Shown one piece after another: positions 1 through 5,038 of a stretch of DNA of 5,038 nucleotides. Below the pieces are notes generated by a model. The model saw nothing but the letters and a program-made list of their open reading frames with translations, ran no database searches and had not been told where the DNA came from. A program made the position numbers and the translations under genes. The stretch comes from an uncultured Mucilaginibacter sp. (GTDB lineage: Bacteria; Bacteroidota; Bacteroidia; Sphingobacteriales; Sphingobacteriaceae). Numbering within the stretch: the stretch's first letter is position 1; every line of letters starts with the position of its first letter. The stretch spans positions 1 to 5,038 of the forward strand of contig CAMLFI010000241.1 in assembly GCA_946479225.1 (NCBI GenBank). The letters are read 5' to 3'.

Positions 1-2151
1 AACCAGTTTATAATATTCGCCCTTCAATCCGGTTAATTCATGATGTGTACCCTGCTCAATTATTCGCCCTTTATCCAGCATTATTATATTATCGGCGTTG
101 CTTACAGTGCTTAAACGATGCGCCACTACGACTACTGTCCTACCGGTAAAAAACTCATTAAGGTTATCCATTATTATCCGCTCATTATTCGCATCAAGCG
201 CATTGGTGGCTTCGTCAAAAAACAAATAATCCGGGTTTTTATAAACAGCCCTTGCAATAAGCAGACGCTGCTTTTGCCCTTGACTGATACCATTACCTGC
301 CGAGCCTATTTTGGTTTTAAGCCCAAAGGGCAGTTCATCAATAAAATCGCGGATATTGGCTACTTTAATTGCCTGCTGCAGCTTCTTTGGATCAGGAAAC
401 TCGTCCCCAACGGCAATATTATTTTCTATCGTGTCCGAAAATATAAAACCGTCCTGCATAACTGTTCCGCAGGCGCTACGCCAGGCTTTAAAGCTGAAGT
501 TATCAAGGTTGGTTTCACCAATTTTTATCTCACCTTTTTCTGACTGATAAAAGCGCAGCAATAATTTAAGTATAGTAGTTTTTCCGCTGCCGCTCATTCC
601 AACTATTGCGGTGGTTTTGCCTTGGGGTATGGTTAGGTTGATCTCTTCAAGCACGGGATCATTACCCGCGCCCGGATATCTGAAAGTGAGATCGTTAATG
701 GTGATGGTTCTGTTTGCCGGTAACTCATGTATCCAGTCTTTTCCAACAGGCTCCTCGTCTTCCAACTCGTGCACTTCGTTTAAACGCTCCAGGCTTATTT
801 TCGCGTCCTGATAGCTTTGCACAAATCCCAACATTTGATCAATAGGGCTGCTTACCTGCCCAACGATGTATTGTATGGCCATCATGCCGCCAAGGGTTAT
901 ATCACCATCAATTACGGCCTTAACACTCAAAAACGTTATAAGGATGTTTTTTGCCTGGTTAATTAATGATGAGCCCCCTTGCTGGTATTGCGTAAGCGCC
1001 AGGTTTTCAACTTTAAATTTAAACAAGGAGGCTTGTATTCGCTCCCAGCCCCAGCGCTTTTGCTGCTCGCAGTTGTTTAGTTTGATCTCCTGCATGCCGT
1101 TTACCAGCTCTACAACGTTGCTTTGGTTGCTGGATGAATTGCTGAACTGTTTATAATTAAGCTCGCGACGGCGTTTTAAAAACAAGGCTATCCATCCTGC
1201 ATATATTATGGTGCTTATCAGCGAAACCATAAAAATAGTGGCATTATAGTACACCAACACTACCGTAAAAATCACCAGATTAATAACTGAGAACAGTGTA
1301 TTAAGCGTAGTGCCTGTTAAAAAGCTTTCAATGCGCTGCTGATCGTTCATGCGTTGCATAATATCGCCTGTGGTTTTCGTCTCAAAATAACTTACCGGGA
1401 GTTTCATCAGCTTTATCAAAAAGTCGGTAAGTATGGAAAGGTTGACCCGCGTGCTAATGTGCAACAATATCCACGACCGTATAAAATTCATGCTGGTACT
1501 GCCTATAAATAGCATTATCTGTGCTATCAATATCAGGTAAACAAAACTAAGATTGCGGGTATTAATGCCGATATCAACAATAGATTGTGTAAGGAAAGGC
1601 GTTATAAGCGACAACAACGTGCCCACACCAAGGCCCAAAACCAATTGTGCAAACAGCTTTTTATAGGCATAAAAATATCGCAGGATAGAAAGCCATGATA
1701 CCTTGCTTTTTTTGTCCTCTTCCTGCTCATAAAATAAGGGCGAGGGGCTTAGTAATAATGAAACGCCATCATATAACTCCTTATGACTATACCAGTTTTT
1801 CGTGAAAGTTTTTTCATCCAGTTTGAGCAATCCGGCGGCCGGGTCTGCTATATAATATTTATCATTCCTGATCTTGTACAATACAACAAAATGGTTTTGC
1901 CGCCAATGCAGTATGCACGGTAATTCCGCCTGTTTTAATTGCGGAAGGGTGAGTTTAGCACCCGTGGTGCGCATACCCAATTTCTCGGCAGCTTCACTTA
2001 TAGCCAATAAATTAACCCCTCTTTTATTGATAAAACAAAGTGAGCGTAATTTTTGAATGGAAATATTGCGGCTATAATATTTTGCCACCATGCGCAAGCA
2101 GGTGGGGCCGCAGTCCATTTGGTCTTGTTGTTTGTAATGAGGAAATTTCAA
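1..2151 (-). CDS. Peptidase-containing ABC exporter (C39 peptidase + ABC membrane domain + ATPase), 3' end cut by window edge
   Basis: A PCAT-type exporter that should cleave a double-glycine leader in the cytoplasm and export the core peptide using ATP. The frame is open for 717 codons to base 1 with no stop, so only a short C-terminal tail is missing (family length about 720-740). Domains in order: C39 peptidase, residues about 1-150, with oxyanion Gln8, catalytic Cys14 in DQMDCGPTC, His87 in RQNHFVV and Asp103 in IADPAAG, all intact; ABC membrane domain, about 158-445; ATPase, about 478-717, with A-loop Tyr492, Walker A GMSGSGKTT (518-526, Lys524), Q-loop Gln566, signature ISQGQ (622-626), Walker B Asp646-Glu647 (LFFDEATNALDA) and H-loop His678. 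There is no ATG upstream of the C39 motif. An in-frame TAA lies at 2175-2173, and TTG at 2151 gives the typical opening MKFPHYKQQDQMDCGPT. ATG at 2118 is possible but would remove Gln8. It lies 96 bp downstream of the cysteine-rich precursor, its presumed substrate. Function is confident; substrate is inferred. Confidence 0.95.
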   Translation of the reverse strand, partial: MKFPHYKQQDQMDCGPTCLRMVAKYYSRNISIQKLRSLCFINKRGVNLLAISEAAEKLGMRTTGAKLTLPQLKQAELPCILHWRQNHFVVLYKIRNDKYYIADPAAGLLKLDEKTFTKNWYSHKELYDGVSLLLSPSPLFYEQEEDKKSKVSWLSILRYFYAYKKLFAQLVLGLGVGTLLSLITPFLTQSIVDIGINTRNLSFVYLILIAQIMLFIGSTSMNFIRSWILLHISTRVNLSILTDFLIKLMKLPVSYFETKTTGDIMQRMNDQQRIESFLTGTTLNTLFSVINLVIFTVVLVYYNATIFMVSLISTIIYAGWIALFLKRRRELNYKQFSNSSSNQSNVVELVNGMQEIKLNNCEQQKRWGWERIQASLFKFKVENLALTQYQQGGSSLINQAKNILITFLSVKAVIDGDITLGGMMAIQYIVGQVSSPIDQMLGFVQSYQDAKISLERLNEVHELEDEEPVGKDWIHELPANRTITINDLTFRYPGAGNDPVLEEINLTIPQGKTTAIVGMSGSGKTTILKLLLRFYQSEKGEIKIGETNLDNFSFKAWRSACGTVMQDGFIFSDTIENNIAVGDEFPDPKKLQQAIKVANIRDFIDELPFGLKTKIGSAGNGISQGQKQRLLIARAVYKNPDYLFFDEATNALDANNERIIMDNLNEFFTGRTVVVVAHRLSTVSNADNIIMLDKGRIIEQGTHHELTGLKGEYYKLV

Positions 2152-2175
2152 ATTGCGTTGATTTAATTTTTTTTA
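2152..2175 (-). promoter_or_regulatory. A-rich translation start region of the exporter (TTG start)
   Basis: On the minus strand an in-frame TAA (2175-2173) is overlapped by a run of eight A (2174-2167), followed by an AT-rich stretch up to the TTG at 2151. No Shine-Dalgarno-like GGAGG is present. Bacteroidota are known to use A-rich leaders instead of Shine-Dalgarno pairing, so this fits a genuine but possibly weak start. The stop codon sets the upper limit for the reading frame and therefore decides in favour of TTG. Confidence 0.45.
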
Positions 2176-2203
2176 CCCGTTAAGCTCAATAGCAAGTGTC
2201 TCA

Positions 2204-2239
2204 ACAATCAGTATGACATAACAATGTCATACTGATTGT
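2204..2239 (-). terminator. Perfect 16-bp hairpin after the precursor gene (leaky terminator or RNA-stability element)
   Basis: Bases 2204-2219 (ACAATCAGTATGACAT) pair exactly with 2224-2239, leaving a four-base loop, AACA. The stem starts 8 bases after the precursor stop codon and lies wholly in the 96-bp gap before the exporter start. No T-run follows on either strand and the stem is AT-rich, so it is not a textbook intrinsic terminator. Its place between a small abundant product and a large transporter suggests partial termination or protection of the upstream RNA 3' end, which would favour peptide over exporter. The structure is certain; the role is inferred. Confidence 0.55.
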
Positions 2240-2247
2240 AAGTTTAA

Positions 2248-2496
2248 TTAGCAGGATTCGCAACTAGCGCAACAATATCCGAGTACTGTGCCATAAGCTG
2301 ACCCATTGCAGGAAGCACTCCCATAATTGTAAGCATACTGAGCTTGTTCACAACTGGATGTGTGGCATACACCGTATCCTGAAATCCATATTATACCTGT
2401 AGGGCAGCCACCACCATAGTCTGCACCTACTACCTTCTTCATTTGCTCCTTGGTCAGCATTTCTTTGCCGTCTAATTGTAATTTTAACTTTTTCAT
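2248..2496 (-). CDS. Cysteine-rich double-glycine-type leader peptide (putative bacteriocin or signal precursor)
   Basis: An 82-residue precursor with two clear parts. The leader (residues 1-25, opening MKKLKLQLDGKEML) fits the double-glycine pattern recognised by C39 peptidases: Leu14 at -12, Thr15 at -11, Met19 at -7, Val22 at -4 and Gly24-Ala25 at -2/-1. It resembles the Bacteroidota natural-product-precursor leaders. The predicted core (26-82, 57 residues, starting DYGGGC) is rich in Gly, Tyr, Ser and Ala and has eight Cys at 31, 44, 49, 63, 75, 76, 79 and 82, ending in CCxxCxxC. All Cys are in the core and none in the leader. An even Cys count, a C39 exporter downstream and a VKOR-thioredoxin protein upstream point to a secreted peptide with up to four disulfides. 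The start ATG at 2496 is the only sensible one. No modification enzyme is visible nearby. I do not recognise the core as a named bacteriocin; toxin, pheromone and structural peptide all remain possible. Confidence 0.88.
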   Translation of the reverse strand: MKKLKLQLDGKEMLTKEQMKKVVGADYGGGCPTGIIWISGYGVCHTSSCEQAQYAYNYGSASCNGSAYGTVLGYCCASCESC

Positions 2497-2545
2497 AATG
2501 TATTATATTGGCGCCTCTATTAGTCGGGTTATGGCTTTTCCCTAT

Positions 2546-2565
2546 CCTTTTTTACCGAAGAAAGG
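2546..2565 (-). repeat. Small imperfect hairpin in the likely 5' leader of the precursor
   Basis: Bases 2546-2553 (CCTTTTTT) pair with 2558-2565 (AAGAAAGG) with one mismatch around the loop ACCG. It sits about 50-70 bases upstream of the precursor ATG, so it could lie in the mRNA leader. The stem is weak and AT-rich, so a functional role is uncertain. Confidence 0.3.
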
Positions 2566-2598
2566 CATCTTCATTGTTGTCGACACAATATTTTGATG

Positions 2599-2618
2599 AG
2601 GTGTTATATAAAACACCT
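2599..2618. repeat. 7-bp inverted repeat AGGTGTT / AACACCT
   Basis: AGGTGTT at 2599-2605 pairs with AACACCT at 2612-2618 around a six-base AT loop; a G-T wobble and an A-T pair can extend it outward. It lies about 105 bases upstream of the precursor ATG. It could be an operator for a dimeric regulator or the end of an upstream transcript, but no T-run follows it on either strand. Confidence 0.35.
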
Positions 2619-2643
2619 TAGATTCGCTGTAAAACTCCTTAGG

Positions 2644-2655
2644 AAGTTGCAACTT
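2644..2655. repeat. 12-bp perfect palindrome AAGTTGCAACTT
   Basis: AAGTTGCAACTT is identical on both strands. It lies about 150 bases upstream of the precursor ATG, between it and the decayed paralogue. It is long enough to be a candidate operator for a symmetric DNA-binding protein, but a 12-bp palindrome in an AT-rich stretch may also be chance. Confidence 0.3.
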
Positions 2656-2808
2656 TTAATAGAGTTATTGTTTGAAATAAGGCATATTCACAATAAAGTT
2701 AGTTGTCCTGTATATGAAAACATTTCGAATAGGCTTCCTAGCGCGACCGATTTCAGTTCTGCCGGCGGACTTGAGAATTACTGTTATTTTTTTAGTCGGT
2801 GAATTTAT

Positions 2809-3035
2809 ATTTAATCGTGATAGCAATATTTTAACACTCTTAACATCGCTAATTGCAGCTTGGAAATACCCTACCGGAACAACAAGTTCGTAATATATCT
2901 TACCTTTATTAAAGCCAAGCTATCATTTAATTTATGTGCTATAAATTGATGTTAATGAATCTGTTGCATTGACAATCCAGTTACACATATTCGTTTGTAA
3001 GCTCCCAATGCTATAATTGAAGAAGATACCGTCAG
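2809..3035 (-). pseudogene. Decayed paralogue of the neighbouring CBM9-like secreted protein (C-terminal part only)
   Basis: Translating the gap downstream of the intact CBM9-like gene gives blocks that align in order with its residues about 153-229. KRICVTGL (2996-2973) matches KEIHITGI; SIY (2949-2941) matches SIY; GFNK (2916-2905) matches GFDK; and a block containing YELVVPVGY then AAISDV (2859-2842) matches YELAIPLNY then AAISDV, with 12 of 21 residues identical by eye. RLN (2817-2809) ends the recognisable similarity. The KRICVTGL block is in a different frame from the later blocks, so at least one frameshift is present. TAA, TGA and TAG interrupt the second frame at 2934-2920. No start codon, signal peptide or N-terminal half remains. 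The order and spacing of the blocks make chance unlikely. It is best explained as an old tandem duplicate that has been truncated and is decaying; sequence divergence from the intact copy is substantial. Confidence 0.8.
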
Positions 3036-3073
3036 ATCGATGTTTTTTTTAAGAATTCGGATTCATCAATAAG

Positions 3074-3910
3074 CTAAGGTTTTGAAGACAGAATATATAT
3101 GCCCGAAAAGTCCGTATTATCTAACCTAAACAGTTCGTCCATAGTGAATGGCCTAGCATTGGGGTCTGTTATTGCAATGCCGGGACGGGGTGGAGGTCTT
3201 TTCACTGCGTCGATGGGCTCTGCATTTAACCTAATATTATACTTGAGCCCTCTTACATCACTTATGGCAGCTTCCAGATAGTTTAATGGAATAGCCAATT
3301 CATAAGTATATCTCATCTTTTTATCAAAGCCTGCACCTACCATTATACCCTGAATATTATAAATTGAAAGGGATGGGTCACTAATTTGGGGTATCCCCGT
3401 TATATGTATTTCTTTGAAATTCTTCCTTATCTCATTATTTGACGAGGCTATTAGTGACTCAATTTTTGCTCTATTCGCTATCGTATCAGATTTTAGCCCT
3501 CTGTAAAGAACAAACTGGCTTCCGCTACCAACTTCCATAGCCTCACTTCTTTTTCGAGAAACAACGGGAAAAGTAAACGATATTTTGTCTGCCGTTTTGA
3601 TTAAAGGAATGATCGTAAATGTGAGACCTCCCTTAAATATCTTTATATTACCAGTCATGTCGTCCATGCGCGCTGTTAAATAAAGATTTTTGTCATCATT
3701 AGACACCGTGTAATATATATGATTGCCATAATTGTAAGCCTGAAACTGGTCATTCCACTCAGTTGCTTTGCCATCAATTTTCATATTAGAAGGCGGTCTT
3801 ACGCTGGATGTCTGTACTTTAGGTAACTTTTGCCCAAAAGCCAAAGTTATTTGGCTTATTAAAATAATTATCAATGGGAACAAACGCTTGATGTTTTTAG
3901 ACTTTTTCAT
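3074..3910 (-). CDS. Secreted CBM9/DOMON-like domain protein of unknown function
   Basis: A 278-residue protein opening with a Sec signal peptide: basic MKKSKNIKR, a hydrophobic stretch at about 10-24, and likely cleavage after LAFG (residue 26). There is no lipobox Cys, so it is probably soluble in the periplasm or outside the cell. The mature start carries KIDGKATEWND (44-54) followed by YYTVSNDDKNLYLTARMDD (66-84). This 'KIDG-x-x-x-EW ... D-x-x-N-LYL' pattern is typical of CBM9-like/DOMON beta-sandwiches found in Bacteroidota secreted proteins. A later segment (YELAIPLNYLEAAI, 203-216) fits the closing strands. A Pro-rich stretch, KRPPPRPG (237-244), precedes the C-terminus. The protein has no cysteine, so it is not a disulfide client of its neighbour. 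It starts 49 bp after the VKOR-thioredoxin stop with no visible promoter between, which suggests co-transcription. A degraded paralogue follows it. The domain class is a reasoned guess; no ligand-binding residue can be named. Confidence 0.85.
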   Translation of the reverse strand: MKKSKNIKRLFPLIIILISQITLAFGQKLPKVQTSSVRPPSNMKIDGKATEWNDQFQAYNYGNHIYYTVSNDDKNLYLTARMDDMTGNIKIFKGGLTFTIIPLIKTADKISFTFPVVSRKRSEAMEVGSGSQFVLYRGLKSDTIANRAKIESLIASSNNEIRKNFKEIHITGIPQISDPSLSIYNIQGIMVGAGFDKKMRYTYELAIPLNYLEAAISDVRGLKYNIRLNAEPIDAVKRPPPRPGIAITDPNARPFTMDELFRLDNTDFSGIYILSSKP

Positions 3911-3959
3911 AGCTAACTATTTATTTTGAATGACTTAAATTTGAATACCGCGTTAGGCG

Positions 3960-5038
3960 TTACATAAAGTATTTTATATCTTCGGGTTGATAAGCTTTGG
4001 GTAGCCTACGCCCGTTTAAAAATAGGGTAGGCGTTCCGGTAACTTTTGTTAATTTGCACCATGCCCTCTGTTTTTCCAGCGCCTCGGAGTTTATAGGATC
4101 ACTCGTTTTAGGGTGTACTTGAGCCCAAGCTTCATAACTTTTTTGTTTTTGCTCATACCAATCATCCATTGCCTTTTTTAGCGAAGTATCGTTTTGGCTT
4201 TGCTGCATTGCCATCAAATGCAAAACGACGTCCGCATTGCGGTCTGTCTCATTATGGCCGGTAAAAACTACCTGGAGCTTTACATCCTCACGCCCTTTAA
4301 GCCACTCCAATGCCTTATGTGCCTTTGCGCAAGGCTGGCAGTAAGGATTTGATACCATGGTTATCACTTTTTCGGCGTTGCGATTGCCAATTATTATTGT
4401 GTTATCATCTTCAGGCAAGGCATACTGCGTCTCTTCGTTTAGCATGTGATTAAACAGATCTTTATTGAATTTATACTGACGCAACTGGCTTTTTAAGGGC
4501 TTTATTTGTTTTGATAAAAGGAGGTAGGGCTTTATCACTACCCAAGCCAGCACAGGTATGGCCATTCCGGTAATTAAACTCGCTCCGCCGCCCAGCTCTA
4601 GTGCCTCAAGTCTGTTTAACAATGAGGGTAAAAAAGCAAAAAACTCAAGCCATAGTAATGCCTGTACCACACAGCACAACCGGCACCATTGTTTAGCTAC
4701 CTTCCACTGGTGGTAAATAGAATAGAATGTATAAGGTAAGCTAAGCGCACTAAGCAAGGCCAGCATTGACAGAATAGAAGCGTTATTGCTATTGAAAAGC
4801 AAAACCAGCCAGGTGCCCGCGAAATAAAAGAGCCCAACTTCGCTCCAGCTTAGTTCATCTGTTATCTTTGCAGCTTTTGAAGACAATACGGCGTTGCAGT
4901 TTTTGTTATTATCGCCTCCGCATATTTTTTGTATGAGTGGATTATTGCTATCAATACTTTGTATTAACAGTAAAACAGCGGTAACTAGTCCTGCGGTTTT
5001 AAACAGCGTAAGTAAAGCAATTTGCCAATTTAAAGCCG
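3960..5038 (-). CDS. VKOR-thioredoxin fusion, membrane disulfide-forming protein (N-terminus outside window)
   Basis: The visible 358 residues (counted from the first full codon at 5036) hold a complete VKOR domain with five likely membrane segments (about 6-25, 66-81, 88-108, 121-137 and 152-174) and a C-terminal thioredoxin fold (about 205-358). VKOR oxidises thiols and passes electrons to quinone. Its four key cysteines are present: Cys39 and Cys47 (CGGDNNKNC) and the quinone-side pair Cys118-Arg-Leu-Cys121. Ser53 falls six residues after Cys47, as in the human enzyme. The thioredoxin domain has CQPC (233-236) and the cis-Pro loop TGTPT (Pro336), so it should be the thiol oxidase that passes disulfides to periplasmic substrates. 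The frame stays open to the right edge. A TTG at 4886 lies inside the VKOR domain, after both loop cysteines, and is not the start. Related Bacteroidota proteins often carry a C39-like domain before VKOR, which would lie outside the window. Its likely client here is the eight-cysteine peptide. Confidence 0.95.
   Translation of the reverse strand, partial: ALNWQIALLTLFKTAGLVTAVLLLIQSIDSNNPLIQKICGGDNNKNCNAVLSSKAAKITDELSWSEVGLFYFAGTWLVLLFNSNNASILSMLALLSALSLPYTFYSIYHQWKVAKQWCRLCCVVQALLWLEFFAFLPSLLNRLEALELGGGASLITGMAIPVLAWVVIKPYLLLSKQIKPLKSQLRQYKFNKDLFNHMLNEETQYALPEDDNTIIIGNRNAEKVITMVSNPYCQPCAKAHKALEWLKGREDVKLQVVFTGHNETDRNADVVLHLMAMQQSQNDTSLKKAMDDWYEQKQKSYEAWAQVHPKTSDPINSEALEKQRAWCKLTKVTGTPTLFLNGRRLPKAYQPEDIKYFM

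Larger units (their letters stand above)
2497..2808. other. Gene-free AT-rich stretch upstream of the precursor gene
   Basis: I see no supported gene in these 312 bases. On the minus strand they must hold the leader, and probably the promoter, of the precursor gene. I could not find a convincing Bacteroidota promoter (TTTG near -33 with TAnnTTTG near -7). The frame of the decayed CBM9-like copy stays open to a TAA at 2667-2665, but similarity to the intact gene stops near 2809. Small dyads at 2546-2565, 2599-2618 and 2644-2655 are listed separately. The short plus-strand frame across 2593-2802 has no recognisable protein features. Confidence 0.6.

Noticed and set aside
118..543. Plus-strand open frame of 141 codons
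   Set aside because: It is antisense to the ATPase domain of the exporter, whose minus-strand frame carries every ABC motif. The plus-strand translation has no recognisable domain.
311..1156. Several shorter plus-strand frames (311-547, 611-811, 866-1156)
   Set aside because: All lie antisense within the continuous exporter frame and show no protein features of their own.
1874..2056. Plus-strand frame with several Cys
   Set aside because: Antisense to the C39 peptidase domain; the cysteines come from reading the opposite strand.
2204..2239. Hairpin as the terminal inverted repeat of an insertion sequence
   Set aside because: There is no transposase, no second copy of the repeat in the window and no target-site duplication; a local RNA hairpin is simpler.
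2248..2496. Precursor as a lanthipeptide, sactipeptide or other enzymatically thioether-linked peptide
   Set aside because: No LanM, LanB/C or radical-SAM gene is visible, while a disulfide-forming VKOR-thioredoxin protein is. A modification enzyme outside the window cannot be excluded.
2593..2802. Plus-strand 69-codon frame in the gap upstream of the precursor
   Set aside because: It has no signal peptide, domain or start context and lies next to and antisense to the decayed CBM9-like copy; the region is better explained as promoter plus gene remnant.
3099..3281. Plus-strand 60-codon frame
   Set aside because: Antisense to the 3' end of the CBM9-like gene, whose minus-strand frame has a signal peptide and a paralogue.
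3960..4886. Start of the VKOR-thioredoxin gene at the TTG at 4886
   Set aside because: The frame stays open upstream to the window edge and encodes a membrane segment and the essential loop cysteines Cys39 and Cys47, so the true start is outside the window.
1..5038. CRISPR array, tRNA or rRNA
   Set aside because: I saw no regularly spaced direct repeats and no cloverleaf or rRNA-like sequence on either strand.

Overview
The window looks like chromosomal DNA from a Bacteroidota bacterium, most likely a Sphingobacteriaceae-type soil or environmental lineage such as Mucilaginibacter or Pedobacter. The genus is an inference from gene content. The evidence is the style of the Bacteroidota 'natural product precursor' leader peptide, a VKOR-thioredoxin fusion beside a peptidase-containing ABC transporter, A/T-rich start regions without Shine-Dalgarno motifs, and no E. 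coli-type promoters. All genes I can support lie on the minus strand and read right to left.

Layout in the direction of transcription. (1) 5038-3960: the C-terminal 358 residues of a membrane vitamin-K-epoxide-reductase (VKOR) domain fused to a thioredoxin-like domain; its N-terminus lies outside the window. (2) 3910-3074: a secreted, cysteine-free protein with a CBM9/DOMON-like fold signature, 49 bp downstream. (3) About 3035-2809: a decayed copy of the C-terminal half of that protein, with stops and a frameshift. It is not an annotated ORF and shows only by comparing translations. (4) 2808-2497: an AT-rich stretch without a gene, holding a few small dyads. (5) 2496-2248: an 82-residue precursor peptide with a double-glycine-type leader (cleavage expected after Gly24-Ala25) and a Gly/Tyr/Ser-rich core with eight cysteines. 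(6) 2239-2204: a perfect 16-bp hairpin. (7) 2151-1: a C39-peptidase ABC exporter (PCAT) that starts at TTG and has 717 visible residues; its last few residues run off the left edge.

Working model (inference). The small peptide is translated with its leader. The C39 domain of the exporter removes the leader while the transporter moves the core out of the cytoplasm. The VKOR-thioredoxin protein supplies the oxidising power to form up to four disulfides in the periplasm. The secreted CBM9-like protein may act on or at the cell envelope, but its role is unknown. Together this resembles a small export and oxidative-folding cassette for a disulfide-rich bacteriocin or signalling peptide. No lanthionine synthetase, radical-SAM enzyme or HlyD-type adaptor is inside the window; such genes could lie on either side.
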